NCBI RefSeq assembly: GCF_025153475.1
Contig: NZ_JANZXA010000002.1
Coordinates: 248,001-312,000, forward strand
DNA from: Novosphingobium mangrovisedimenti
GTDB taxonomy: Bacteria; Pseudomonadota; Alphaproteobacteria; Sphingomonadales; Sphingomonadaceae
DNA length: 64,000 bases
Direction of reading: 5' to 3'
Made by a program: the position numbers and the translations under genes. This document shows, in pieces, positions 35,402 through 43,520 of the stretch; within the stretch, counting starts at the first letter, position 1; the number at the start of each line of letters is the position of its first letter. The notes beneath the pieces were generated by a model that did no database searches, was not told the DNA's origin, and worked only from the letters and a program-made list of their open reading frames with translations.

Positions 35402-35707
35402 CTACGCGTCATGAGGAATTTCATCGGCATAGACCACGATGGCTGAGCCTTCCGAGACGGCGCACTGTGCAGCATCTCGAAGAATATCATCCGCGATTTC
35501 CGAAGGATCTGGATCAAGCTCTTTGGCGCGGCGCAATTCCAGATGGACCCATCCGTTTCGTTCCGCCGCTTCAACAGCGTCCTCTGCCGCAGCATCTAGA
35601 TTATCAGTGTAGACGTAAATCAGCATGGCGTGCTTGGCACCGGGGCGATATTTGGCCGCCGTTTCTGCGACACCGGCTGCGAGATACATGATCAGATGGC
35701 TCATCAT
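35402..35707 (-). CDS. Hypothetical small cytoplasmic protein
   Basis: A 101-residue protein without recognised family; acidic (many Asp/Glu/Ala) with an alpha/beta look: HAMLIYVYTDNLDAAAEDAVEAAERNGWVHLELRRAKEL, then ...GSAIVVYADE at the end. It starts at ATG 35707 or ATG 35704. Its base composition is lower in GC than the flanking genes, which suggests a later arrival. Between nadE and sufE, transcribed towards nadE. Confidence 0.6.
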   Translation of the reverse strand: MMSHLIMYLAAGVAETAAKYRPGAKHAMLIYVYTDNLDAAAEDAVEAAERNGWVHLELRRAKELDPDPSEIADDILRDAAQCAVSEGSAIVVYADEIPHDA

Positions 35708-35823
35708 TTAATCTGTTCGCAGATGGACCGTGCCCGCGCAAGCTCGCTGCAACATCGCGGCATCCCTCACAAATCGGCAAGTTTGACCTTGTCCTCCCGC
35801 ACCGGCCCCTTAAATGCCAAACC

Positions 35824-36237
35824 ATGCGTAGCCTTGACGATATCCGCGAAGAGTACGAGTTCCTCGACGGCGACGAACGCTACCGCCTCCTCATCGAACT
35901 GGGCCGCGAGCTCGACGACATGCCCGATGCGCTCAAGACCGACGCGACCAAGGTGCGCGGCTGTTCGGCCAGCGTCTGGGTCTATCCCATGGCGAAGGAC
36001 GACGGCACGCTGCACTTCCTGGCGGACAGCAACGCGGCGATCACCAAGGGCATCGTCTCGCTCGTCATATCCTCGGTGCAGGACAAGCCCGCCGCCGAGG
36101 TCGCCGCAACCGACATTGCCGCGGCGCTCGGGCCGTTCGACCTGAAGAACCAGCTTTCGTCGAACCGCACCCAGGGCGTGCCCAACATGATCGCGCTGAT
36201 CCGCGAGACCGCGGGACGCTACGCGCAAGGCGCATGA
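35824..36237 (+). CDS. sufE: SufE family cysteine desulfuration protein
   Basis: Accepts sulfur from a cysteine desulfurase (SufS) for Fe-S cluster assembly. The 137-residue protein carries the acceptor Cys in VRGCSASVWVYP (about residue 49), with LIELGRELDDMPDAL before it and NQLSSNRTQGVPNMIALIRETA at the end. No other suf gene is in the window. The stop overlaps the start of the DUF454 gene (ATGA). Confidence 0.93.
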   Translation: MRSLDDIREEYEFLDGDERYRLLIELGRELDDMPDALKTDATKVRGCSASVWVYPMAKDDGTLHFLADSNAAITKGIVSLVISSVQDKPAAEVAATDIAAALGPFDLKNQLSSNRTQGVPNMIALIRETAGRYAQGA

Positions 36238-36593
36238 AGCGGATTACGCGCCCGGTCTGGATGACGGCGGGGATATTCTTCGTCGCGCTGGGCACGGTAG
36301 GCATTTTCCTGCCACTGCTGCCCACGGTCGTGTTCTACCTGCTGGCCGCCTGGTGCTTTTCCCAGAGCCATCCCGAATGGGCAGAGAGGCTCTACAACCA
36401 CCCCACCCATGGCCACCACTTGCGCGAATGGCGCGATCGCCGGGCGATCAGCCGCAAGGGCAAGGTGGCGGCGATCCTCGCGATGAGCGCAAGCGTCGGC
36501 TTCGTGGGGCTGACGCTCGGCTGGCCCTGGGTGCTGATCCCGGTGGCCGTCCTCGCGGTGATCGGCCCGTGGATCTGGACGCGGAACGAATAG
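36234..36593 (+). CDS. DUF454 (YbaN-like) inner-membrane protein
   Basis: A 119-residue protein with about three membrane segments: GIFFVALGTVGIFLPLLPTVVFYLLAAWCF carries the family signature G-x-G-x-F-LPLLPT followed by a conserved FSQSHPE, WRDRRAIS comes next, and a C-terminal hydrophobic part (GFVGLTLGWPWVLIPVAVLAVIGPW). Function unknown. Translationally coupled to sufE. Confidence 0.85.
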   Translation: MKRITRPVWMTAGIFFVALGTVGIFLPLLPTVVFYLLAAWCFSQSHPEWAERLYNHPTHGHHLREWRDRRAISRKGKVAAILAMSASVGFVGLTLGWPWVLIPVAVLAVIGPWIWTRNE

Positions 36594-36600
36594 GCCCGGT

Positions 36601-37440
36601 TCAGGCCTTCCCCGCACCCGCTTTCGCCCCAGCCTTTGCCGCAGCCATCTGCGCCGCCATCTGCGGCGTGAATTCGCCGCGATAGCCTTCCCCCTTGTCG
36701 AGCGTGCCGAACATCCAGTCGTAGAGCAGCGTGATCGTGGCGAAGTTTCCGCCTGTGAAGCGCGCATGGTGGTTGTGATGCATCACCGAGGCATAGTTGA
36801 GATAGCGGAACGGGAAGCGGTCCGTCTCCCACAAGTCGTGGTTGTGCAGGTTGATCTGGTTGAAGGCGACCCAGGTCACCACGACCGTCACGACGTGGAA
36901 CGTGCCCATGACCTGCGCGAGGCCGAAGATCGTCGCGACATAGAGACCCAGCCCGATCGCGATCTCCAGCGGGTGGATATAGCTCGCATCCCAGCGACAG
37001 GGATTGTGCTGGCGGTGGTGGATGGCGTGCATCCACTTGAGCGGCCCCGCCCCGCCGAACAGCGCGCTGTCATGAAACAGGAAGCGGTGCGTGAGGTAGT
37101 AGAAGAAGTCATAGACCATCAGGATCACGACGACATCGCGCAGCACCCGCCACCAGGGCTGCGCCTCGGCGGTAAGGCAGAACGGCAGGATACCGCCGAA
37201 GATGACCACGATGAAGAGCACCGACCACTTGCGGTTCCACTTCTGGTTGCCCGAATAGCTCGGCTTTTCCATCTTGCGGCGAAAGGCCTCCGCATTTCGC
37301 GCCGCTTCGTCCCGCAGCGTGGGCACGACATGGGCAATCAGCTTGCCGAGCATGGAGGCGGCGATGATCCCGAGACCGGTGATCAGCGAAAGCTGCCAGT
37401 GGTAGTTCTCGGCAAGCGCGGAAATGAGCGTCGAGTTCAT
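36601..37440 (-). CDS. Sterol desaturase/fatty-acid hydroxylase family protein
   Basis: Membrane di-iron hydroxylase. From ATG 37440 it has 279 residues. The eight-histidine pattern is present: THRFLFHD (about 113-120), HAIHHRQHN (about 131-139), and HHNHHARF in the last third, with NQINLHNHDLW between. Four to five membrane segments. Substrate not deducible; the next gene is a carotenoid hydroxylase of the same superfamily, separated by an inverted-repeat element. Ends in an Ala/Lys-rich tail. Seven bases separate its stop from that of the convergent DUF454 gene. Confidence 0.88.
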   Translation of the reverse strand: MNSTLISALAENYHWQLSLITGLGIIAASMLGKLIAHVVPTLRDEAARNAEAFRRKMEKPSYSGNQKWNRKWSVLFIVVIFGGILPFCLTAEAQPWWRVLRDVVVILMVYDFFYYLTHRFLFHDSALFGGAGPLKWMHAIHHRQHNPCRWDASYIHPLEIAIGLGLYVATIFGLAQVMGTFHVVTVVVTWVAFNQINLHNHDLWETDRFPFRYLNYASVMHHNHHARFTGGNFATITLLYDWMFGTLDKGEGYRGEFTPQMAAQMAAAKAGAKAGAGKA

Positions 37441-37577
37441 CGGCAATCCTGCATGTTGTGTGCCCGTGGGCAGCACATACCTTTGCGGCATTTATGAGTG
37501 ATGGAAACTCATAGCGAAAACAGCGTTCTCGATCAATCGCCAGAACCGCGGCCCGTGCCGCATGCCGAATACGCCCG

Positions 37578-37725
37578 CTAGGACGGATCGACATGCGGCC
37601 CTGACGGCCTGCAAATGGCGCTTTTCCGCGCTTCCGGTGCTCACGTACCAAAAGTACGCTGCGCTCCGGATCCCGTAAAAACACCATTTTCGGCTCGCCA
37701 TCTTCTGAATGTCGATCCGTCCTAG
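37578..37725. repeat. 148-bp element with perfect 17-bp terminal inverted repeats
   Basis: Left end 37578-37594 and right end 37709-37725 (CTAGGACGGATCGACAT and its reverse complement) are perfect inverted repeats. Inside is a further hairpin region (around 37626-37668, with GGTGCTCACGTAC and GTACGCTGCGCTCC). There is no coding capacity. It looks like a MITE-like, non-autonomous intergenic repeat. I recall similar sequences scattered in sphingomonad genomes, which cannot be verified here. Its right end supplies the stop codon of the crtZ-like gene. Confidence 0.75.
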
Positions 37726-38249
37726 TCCGCCGTCTCGCGCAGCACCGCCACGCCTCGCGCGCGCTGTTCGCGGAGTTCCCGCTTCAGGATCGCCGGATCG
37801 CGCGCAACGACGAATCCGAAGCTGACCCCGCCTTCCTTGCCGATGGTCGCATGGTGCAGCTTGTGCGCCTGTACCAGCCGCTTGGCGTAGCCGCGCCTGG
37901 GAACCCAGCGGAAATAGCGCTGGTGCACCAGCCCGTCATGGATCAGCGTATAGATCACGCCGTAGATCAGCACGCCGAGGCCGATCCACGTCCCCGGCGT
38001 CCAGGCCGCATCACCCATCACCATCGGCGAGCCGAGCGCGAACATCGCGATGCTGATCGCCGCGCCCACCAGCGCATAGAGATCGTTCTTCTCCAGGGCA
38101 TGGTCGTGCGGCTCGTGATGGTCGCGGTGCCAGGCCCAGCCGAAGCCATGCATGACGTACTTGTGGCTCGACCATGCGACCAGTTCCATCGCGGCGACAG
38201 TGGCGAGCACTATGAGGAAGGCGACAAGCGGCGACATGATGCGGTCCAT
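37722..38249 (-). CDS. crtZ: Beta-carotene hydroxylase-type protein
   Basis: Di-iron membrane enzyme that adds 3-hydroxyls to carotenoid rings. The 175 residues are the normal CrtZ length; four His boxes are complete: SSHKYVMHG, WHRDHHEPHDH, HDGLVHQRYF and AHKLHHA. Four membrane segments. ATG 38249. The stop codon TAG is formed by the terminal repeat of the neighbouring element, so the last codons may have been altered by insertion. No other crt gene is in the window, so the precursor pathway lies elsewhere. Confidence 0.92.
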   Translation of the reverse strand: MDRIMSPLVAFLIVLATVAAMELVAWSSHKYVMHGFGWAWHRDHHEPHDHALEKNDLYALVGAAISIAMFALGSPMVMGDAAWTPGTWIGLGVLIYGVIYTLIHDGLVHQRYFRWVPRRGYAKRLVQAHKLHHATIGKEGGVSFGFVVARDPAILKRELREQRARGVAVLRETAD

Positions 38250-38549
38250 AGCACCACCCGGGCCGCTCGCCTATCGCGCCGGGCGAAAGCGAGAGCGGGG
38301 AAGCACGTCAGACAAACAGGCGCAGACATCCTAAACCGGGGGGAAAAGACCTGCCTGCGCCTGAAGTATGCCTATCGTGCTCCCCCTCCCTTCGGGTCGC
38401 GGCGGCATGATACCTCTTTCCGGGCGCGACTCTTAATTACAAATGCCGACATATCTGTGACCGGCGAGTCTCCTGCCGTTCATGTTCAGAGCCATAATTC
38501 TGAATGCACGGGATCTGATCCCGCTGACGACACATCCAAGGAGATCCGA
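38250..38549. other. 300-base divergent intergenic region
   Basis: Lies between crtZ and the His-rich gene. It contains presumably two divergent promoters. The AT-rich part (about 38430-38460) is a good promoter candidate for the plus-strand gene, and a small dyad TTCAGA...TCTGAA sits at about 38487-38506. No gene or RNA supported. Confidence 0.45.
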
Positions 38550-38870
38550 ATGTCCAGGTTTACCCGTTTTCTCGCCCCTGCCCTCGCCCTCTCGCTGGGA
38601 CTGGGCGCAGCCCTTCCCGCCTCTGCCGCAGAGCCTACCCGTGCGCAGTCGGGCCAGATCCATCACGCGTCGCAAAAGGCCGACTTCCGCAAGGCCCAGG
38701 CCCGCAAGGACGGGCTGCGCCATTCCCATGCGCACGCCAGCAAGCAGCACGACTGCAAGCACGGCAAGCACATGGCGATGAAGGACAACCACCGTCACGA
38801 CCGGCACGATTCCCGCGGCCACGAGCACAAGCACGGTGATCGCCAGAACCGCGACGGCCGCCGGGGTTGA
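38550..38870 (+). CDS. Histidine-rich secreted protein
   Basis: A 106-residue protein with a signal peptide (cleavage after ASA, about residue 27). The mature part is very rich in His, Lys, Arg and Asp (about 20 His, as in LRHSHAHASKQHDCKHGKH and HRHDRHDSRGHEHKHGD), with a single Cys. Such composition suggests periplasmic metal binding (Zn, Cu, Ni), but no family is recognised. ATG 38550 follows AAGGAGATCCGA, a very strong ribosome site. Confidence 0.75.
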   Translation: MSRFTRFLAPALALSLGLGAALPASAAEPTRAQSGQIHHASQKADFRKAQARKDGLRHSHAHASKQHDCKHGKHMAMKDNHRHDRHDSRGHEHKHGDRQNRDGRRG

Positions 38871-38918
38871 TCGGATATTGCGCGACAAGGCGCGCTCGTA
38901 CCGCTTGAATTGCGGAGC

Positions 38919-38938
38919 GGGCGCGCCTAATCGCGCCC
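38919..38938 (+). promoter_or_regulatory. Stem-loop immediately upstream of leuC
   Basis: Arms GGGCGCG and CGCGCCC with a six-base loop (CCTAAT), ending only four bases before the leuC ATG at the place where a ribosome site would lie. No Shine-Dalgarno sequence is visible there. It may be a terminator-like end of the upstream gene or a translational control element. Confidence 0.4.
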
Positions 38939-38942
38939 TACT

Positions 38943-40376
38943 ATGACCAAGAACCCGCGCACGCTGTACCAGAAGATCTGGGATGCCCATGTCGTCGACA
39001 CGCGCGACGACGGTACCTGCCTCATCTACATCGACCGGCACCTCGTCCATGAAGTGACGAGCCCGCAGGCCTTCGAGGGCCTTCGCACCGCCGGCCGTCC
39101 GGTACGCCGCCCCGACCTTACGCTCGCGGTTCCCGACCACAACCTGCCGACCACGGCGCGCCGCGACGCGGCCGGCAAGGTGCTGCCGATCGAGGACCCC
39201 GAAAGCGCGACCCAGCTTGCGGCACTGCGCAAGAACGCGCCCGAATTCGGCATCCGCTACATCGACGCGACCGACCGTGAGCAGGGCATCGTCCACGTTG
39301 TCGGCCCCGAGCAGGGGTTCTCGCTGCCCGGCGCGACGATTGTCTGCGGCGACAGCCACACCGCCTGCCACGGCGGCGTGGGCGCACTGGCCTTCGGCAT
39401 CGGCACGACCGAGGTCGAGCACGTGCTGGCGACGCAGACCTTGCTGCTCAAGCAATCGAAGACCATGGAAGTGCGCGTCGAGGGCAAGCTCGGTGCCGGC
39501 GTCACGCCCAAGGACGTGATCCTGCACGTGATCGGTGTGATCGGCACTGCCGGCGGCACCGGCTACGTGATCGAGTATCGCGGCAACGTGTTCGAGGAAA
39601 TGTCGATCGAAGGCCGTCTCACCGTGTGCAACATGTCGATCGAGGGCGGCGCCCGCGCCGGTCTCGTCGCGCCCGACGAGAAGACCTTCGAATACATCAA
39701 GGGCCGCCCCTATGCCCCCACCGGCGATGACTGGGACAAGGCCGTGGCCTGGTGGAAGAGCCTGGCGACCGATGAAGGCGCCACGTTCGACAAGTCCGTC
39801 TCGATCCGCGCCGAGGACATCCAGCCGACGGTGACCTGGGGCACCAGCCCCGAGGACACCAGCGCCATCGGCGGCGTCGTGCCCGCGCCCGAGGATTTCG
39901 CCGATGCCTCCAAGCGCGAGGCGGTCAAGGTCAGCCTCGACTACATGGGCCTCACGCCTGGCACCAAGCTCACCGACGTTGAAGTGCAGAACGTCTTCAT
40001 CGGCTCGTGCACCAACAGCCGCATCGAGGACATCCGCGCCGCTGCCGAAGTGCTCAAGGGCCGCCACAAGGCCGACAACGTGAAGTGGGCGATCGTCGTG
40101 CCCGGTTCCGGTCTCGTCAAGGCACAGGCCGAGGCCGAGGGGCTCGACAAGATCATCACCGATGCCGGGCTCGAATGGCGCGAGCCGGGCTGTTCGGCCT
40201 GCCTTGCGATGAACCCGGACAAGGTCCCGGCGGGCGAGCGCTGCGCCTCGACCAGCAACCGCAACTTCACCGGCCGCCAGGGCCCCGGCAGCCGCACCCA
40301 CCTCATGAGCCCGGCCATGGCCGCCGCCGCCGCGGTCACCGGCAAGCTGACAGACGTGCGCGAACTGGTAGGATAA
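38943..40376 (+). CDS. leuC: 3-isopropylmalate dehydratase large subunit
   Basis: Fe-S isomerase of leucine synthesis, interconverting 2- and 3-isopropylmalate with LeuD. The 477 residues begin [13 protein letters not shown]; [4Fe-4S] ligand regions are visible as [29 protein letters not shown] and [11 protein letters not shown], and [24 protein letters not shown] follows. ATG 38943 fits the family N-terminus even though no ribosome site is seen. First gene of leuC-small protein-leuD. Confidence 0.97.
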   Translation: MTKNPRTLYQKIWDAHVVDTRDDGTCLIYIDRHLVHEVTSPQAFEGLRTAGRPVRRPDLTLAVPDHNLPTTARRDAAGKVLPIEDPESATQLAALRKNAPEFGIRYIDATDREQGIVHVVGPEQGFSLPGATIVCGDSHTACHGGVGALAFGIGTTEVEHVLATQTLLLKQSKTMEVRVEGKLGAGVTPKDVILHVIGVIGTAGGTGYVIEYRGNVFEEMSIEGRLTVCNMSIEGGARAGLVAPDEKTFEYIKGRPYAPTGDDWDKAVAWWKSLATDEGATFDKSVSIRAEDIQPTVTWGTSPEDTSAIGGVVPAPEDFADASKREAVKVSLDYMGLTPGTKLTDVEVQNVFIGSCTNSRIEDIRAAAEVLKGRHKADNVKWAIVVPGSGLVKAQAEAEGLDKIITDAGLEWREPGCSACLAMNPDKVPAGERCASTSNRNFTGRQGPGSRTHLMSPAMAAAAAVTGKLTDVRELVG

Positions 40377-40381
40377 AGAGC

Positions 40382-40555
40382 ATGGCAGACGAACCTGAAG
40401 ACACCTCGCTGGCCGGCAAGGCCGCCCTCGCCGCCGGTGCCGCCATCGGATCGGCCGCGATTGCCGCCGCCCTGCTTTTCGTGAAGCGCCGCAAGGCGCG
40501 CAATGCGGCCGATACGCCGCCGCCCCACCCCGAGGACGCACCCGAGACCGATTGA
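40382..40555 (+). CDS. Small membrane protein between leuC and leuD
   Basis: A 57-residue protein: acidic start ([18 protein letters not shown]), one membrane helix (about 11-34, [16 protein letters not shown]), basic KRRKAR and a Pro/Asp-rich end. No family recognised. It begins five bases after leuC and its stop TGA shares bases with the leuD ATG. The conserved-looking spacing suggests it is expressed with the leucine genes, though it has no known role in leucine synthesis. Confidence 0.65.
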   Translation: MADEPEDTSLAGKAALAAGAAIGSAAIAAALLFVKRRKARNAADTPPPHPEDAPETD

Positions 40556-41157
40556 TGGAACCGATCAACCACGTGGCCGGCCGTGCCATTCCCTTCGGCC
40601 GCAAGAACGTCGACACCGACGCCATCATCCCCGCCCACTGGCTCAAGACCATCACCCGCGAGGGTCTGGGCAAGGGCGCTTTCGAGGCGGTCAAGAAAGA
40701 GCCGGGCAACGTCTTCGCCGATCCGGACTATGCGGGCGCGCCGATCCTGATCGCGGGCGACAACTTCGGCTGCGGATCGAGCCGTGAACACGCGGCCTGG
40801 GCCCTGCTCGACATGGGCGTGAAGTGCGTGATCGCGCCGAGCTTTTCGGACATCTTTTCCGGCAATGCCTTCAAGAACGGTATCCTGACCGCCGCGTTGC
40901 CGCAGGAAGCGATCGACCGGCTGATGGAAGTCGCGAAGACCGATCCAATCGACGTCGACCTGGAGACGCAGACCGTCACCACCCCGTTCCAGGACCGCTT
41001 CACCTTCGACATCGATCCGTTCCGCAAGCATTGCCTTGAAAACGGTCTCGACGAAGTGGGGCTTACCATGGCGCAGGGCGATGCGATCAGCGCGCACGAA
41101 GCCAAGGCCCGGGCCCAGATGCCCTTCCTCGCCCGGACGCCGGCGACGGTGGATTGA
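40555..41157 (+). CDS. leuD: 3-isopropylmalate dehydratase small subunit
   Basis: Swivelling-domain subunit of isopropylmalate isomerase, completing the LeuC active site. The 200-residue protein shows [37 protein letters not shown] and [16 protein letters not shown], all family-defining. ATG 40555 overlaps the preceding stop. Confidence 0.97.
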   Translation: MEPINHVAGRAIPFGRKNVDTDAIIPAHWLKTITREGLGKGAFEAVKKEPGNVFADPDYAGAPILIAGDNFGCGSSREHAAWALLDMGVKCVIAPSFSDIFSGNAFKNGILTAALPQEAIDRLMEVAKTDPIDVDLETQTVTTPFQDRFTFDIDPFRKHCLENGLDEVGLTMAQGDAISAHEAKARAQMPFLARTPATVD

Positions 41158-41320
41158 TCCGGACGCGGGATCGCGCCCCGACTGATATTGCGCTCCGCAA
41201 CGGCGATTGCCGGACTTATAGTTGCGAATCGGGATTGAACCGGAACAACGCGCACTTTATCGCCGTTATTCAAATAAGGGGCCCCAGACCGTCTGGGATC
41301 TATTCACTCGAGGACTTTCG

Positions 41321-41644
41321 ATGACGAGTTTTCAGGACCGCGAACGCGCCGAAGAAGCCAAATTCGCCCACGACTCCGACACCCAGTTCCGTATCCAGGC
41401 CCGCCGCAACCGTCTGGTCGGCGAATGGGCGGCCGAACGCATGCAGCTCTCGCAGGCCGAGACCGAAGCCTATGCCAAGGCCGTGGTCCAGGCCGATTTC
41501 GAGGAAGCGGGCGACGAGGACGTGATCCGCAAGCTGCTGGGCGACCTGACCGCGGCGGGCGTCGACACCAGCGAATCCGAAGTGCGGGCCGCGCTCGAAG
41601 CCAAGCAGGTCGAAGCGCGCCGCGCTTTCCTCGGCGAAGCCTGA
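41321..41644 (+). CDS. DUF1476 protein (ATPase inhibitor zeta type)
   Basis: A 107-residue protein of the DUF1476 family; in Paracoccus the zeta subunit of this family inhibits F1-ATPase. The N-terminus MTSFQDRERAEEAKFAHDSD is the inhibitory, family-typical segment, followed by helical FRIQARRNRLVGEWAAERMQ. ATG 41321. A palindrome CCCAGACcgTCTGGG at 41284-41298 lies 22 bases before the start and may be an operator. Confidence 0.9.
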   Translation: MTSFQDRERAEEAKFAHDSDTQFRIQARRNRLVGEWAAERMQLSQAETEAYAKAVVQADFEEAGDEDVIRKLLGDLTAAGVDTSESEVRAALEAKQVEARRAFLGEA

Positions 41645-41700
41645 TACTGCAAGGGCCCGGCCCCTGCCGGGTCCCGACACCTGATTTTCGGAGACCGTCC

Positions 41701-41934
41701 ATGGCGATGCCCGCCAACGAGATCGAATCGCTGATCCGCGCAGCCCTGCCCGACGCGCAGGTGTCGATCACCGATCTTGCCGGAGACGGCGACCACTATG
41801 CCGCGCATGTCGTCTCCGCCGCGTTTGCTGGCAAGCCGCGCGTGGCCCAGCACAAGATGGTCTACGAAGCGCTGGGCGGACGCATGGGCGGTGAACTCCA
41901 TGCCTTGCAACTGACGACCGCCGTACCCAACTGA
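41701..41934 (+). CDS. BolA family protein
   Basis: A 77-residue BolA-like protein, of the short type that binds a [2Fe-2S] cluster together with CGFS glutaredoxins. Blocks visible: EIESLIRAALPDAQVSITDLAGDGDHYAAHVVS, and RVAQHKMVYEALGGRMGGELHALQLTT with the conserved His. The monothiol glutaredoxin gene follows 30 bases later, the usual functional pair. Confidence 0.92.
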   Translation: MAMPANEIESLIRAALPDAQVSITDLAGDGDHYAAHVVSAAFAGKPRVAQHKMVYEALGGRMGGELHALQLTTAVPN

Positions 41935-41964
41935 GCGTCAGGAACACCGAAGAAGGCCCCATCA

Positions 41965-42294
41965 ATGTCCGACGTCAACGCCCGTATCGGCGAAATCGTA
42001 AGCAAGAACGACATCGTCCTGTTCATGAAGGGAACCCCGCTGTTTCCGCAGTGCGGTTTCTCCAGCCGGGCGATCGCGATCCTCGAACACCTCGGCGTGC
42101 CCTACGAGAGCGTCGACGTGTTGCAGGACATGGACATCCGCCAGGGCATCAAGGCCTTCTCGGAATGGCCGACGATCCCCCAGCTCTACGTGAAGGGCGA
42201 ATTCGTCGGCGGCAGCGACATCATGATGGAAATGTTCGAGGCTGGCGAGTTGCACCAGCTCATGACCGACGCCGGCATCGCCGCGCAGGGCTGA
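41965..42294 (+). CDS. grxD: Monothiol glutaredoxin (Grx4/GrxD)
   Basis: Fe-S carrier glutaredoxin, 109 residues, with the active-site motif PQCGFSSRA at about residues 29-37, WPTIPQLYVKGEFVGGSDI and a C-terminal GELHQLMTDAGI. It acts with BolA, encoded directly upstream, in cluster transfer and iron sensing. A strong terminator follows. Confidence 0.96.
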   Translation: MSDVNARIGEIVSKNDIVLFMKGTPLFPQCGFSSRAIAILEHLGVPYESVDVLQDMDIRQGIKAFSEWPTIPQLYVKGEFVGGSDIMMEMFEAGELHQLMTDAGIAAQG

Positions 42295-42326
42295 CAGGCC
42301 CGGCGACAGCGCCACGACCGAACAAG

Positions 42327-42359
42327 GCCCGGATGGCTTCGCGCCTGCCGGGCTTTTTT
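42327..42359 (+). terminator. Rho-independent terminator after grxD
   Basis: Arms GCCCGG (42327-42332) and CCGGGC (42348-42353) followed by six T. Ends the DUF1476-bolA-grxD transcription unit. Confidence 0.85.
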
Positions 42360-42697
42360 CATGCCCGCATGCCGCGTCGCGACCTGACGCTGTCGACGCG
42401 CGCCGATGACACCGGTGCGGATCGGGCCCTGGCCTGCTTTGCGATGTCTGGAAGAATTCTCGGGGAGGCGGGACCGGGAGACTGCTCGGCCCCGCCTCTA
42501 TCGAGACTACTTTGGGGTACGGGAATTTATAAGCACGGACCGTGCCAGATTGGATTTTCCTCAGAGTTCCGACATTCCGCCAGAAGCAGGACGTTCCTAC
42601 GGCATCCCATGTGTAAAGCACCCCGACACGGAGCCGCTTCTCGCCCGGCATCGATTTTCCGCTTGCCTGCAGGCAACAGGCGGGCAAGACCGCTGGT
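42360..42697. other. 338-base intergenic region before the NUDIX gene
   Basis: No gene supported. It contains an imperfect GC hairpin at 42466-42497 (AGGCGGG...CCCGCCT) and a perfect 14-base palindrome at 42663-42676 close to the NUDIX start. The AT-rich stretch near 42525-42540 is the best promoter candidate. Confidence 0.45.
42663..42676. promoter_or_regulatory. Perfect palindrome upstream of NUDIX gene
   Basis: TTGCCTGCAGGCAA, ending 21 bases before the ATG at 42698. Size and place fit an operator for a dimeric repressor; no partner known. Confidence 0.3.
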
Positions 42698-43492
42698 ATG
42701 CCGTTGACCACCCCTTCCGACCAGCCGATGCCCGCCGATGCTCCCAGCGTAGTTCCCGCCGCAACCGTCGTGATCTTCCGCCGGCCGCGAAGCGGCGAGG
42801 CGCCCGAACTGCTGATGGTACAACGCGCGCACGAGATGCGCTTTGCCGGCGGCGCGGCGGTATTCCCTGGCGGCCGGGTGGACCCTGCCGACCGGGACCT
42901 GGCGCGCCGCCTCCTGCCCGACGAAGCCGAGGAAATCGCCGCCGCGCGCATCGCCGCCATCCGTGAAACGCTGGAGGAAACCGGCCTGGTGATCGCGACA
43001 CGTGCACCTGTCAGCGCATCCGACGCTGCGGCGGCGCGGCGCATGCTGATCGAAACCGGCGAACTCGCACCGGTCCTCGACCACTTCGGCTGGGAACTGG
43101 TTCCCGAACGCCTCACCTTCTACGCGCACTGGTGCCCCTTGTGGGACAAGGCCTTCGACACCCGCTTCTTCGTGACCGACCTCGGTACCGGCGCAGTCGA
43201 CGTCGCGGTAGACGAAACGGAGAACACCCATCTGTTCTGGACCAGTGCCGCCGGCGCGCTGGAGATGGCGGATCGCGGCGAGATCAGCGTGATCTTCCCG
43301 ACCCGCCGCAATCTGGAACGGCTTGCTCAATATGCGAGCTTTGCCGAAGCGCTGGCCGAGATCGCGGCCCACCCGGTTTCACGCATCCATCCCGGCACCG
43401 AACACCGCGCCGACGGCGAGTGGCTCGTCATTCCCGACGGCCACGGCTATCCGGTGCTGGGCCAGCCAAAGGCGACCGCGCGGCGCGGCTAG
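42698..43492 (+). CDS. NUDIX hydrolase, NUDT19/RP2p-like
   Basis: A 264-residue hydrolase of nucleoside-diphosphate-linked compounds; members of this subgroup often act on CoA or its esters. The Nudix box is split: GGRVDPADRD is separated by an extra about 18 residues from the catalytic helix RETLEETGLV, as in NUDT7/NUDT19-type proteins. VVIFRRPRSGEAPELLMVQRAHEMRFAGGAAVFPGG precedes it. ATG 42698; a second ATG ten codons later is possible. Confidence 0.85.
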   Translation: MPLTTPSDQPMPADAPSVVPAATVVIFRRPRSGEAPELLMVQRAHEMRFAGGAAVFPGGRVDPADRDLARRLLPDEAEEIAAARIAAIRETLEETGLVIATRAPVSASDAAAARRMLIETGELAPVLDHFGWELVPERLTFYAHWCPLWDKAFDTRFFVTDLGTGAVDVAVDETENTHLFWTSAAGALEMADRGEISVIFPTRRNLERLAQYASFAEALAEIAAHPVSRIHPGTEHRADGEWLVIPDGHGYPVLGQPKATARRG

Positions 43493-43520
43493 GCCGCGAC
43501 CGCAGCCCGTCCTCCCGCGA

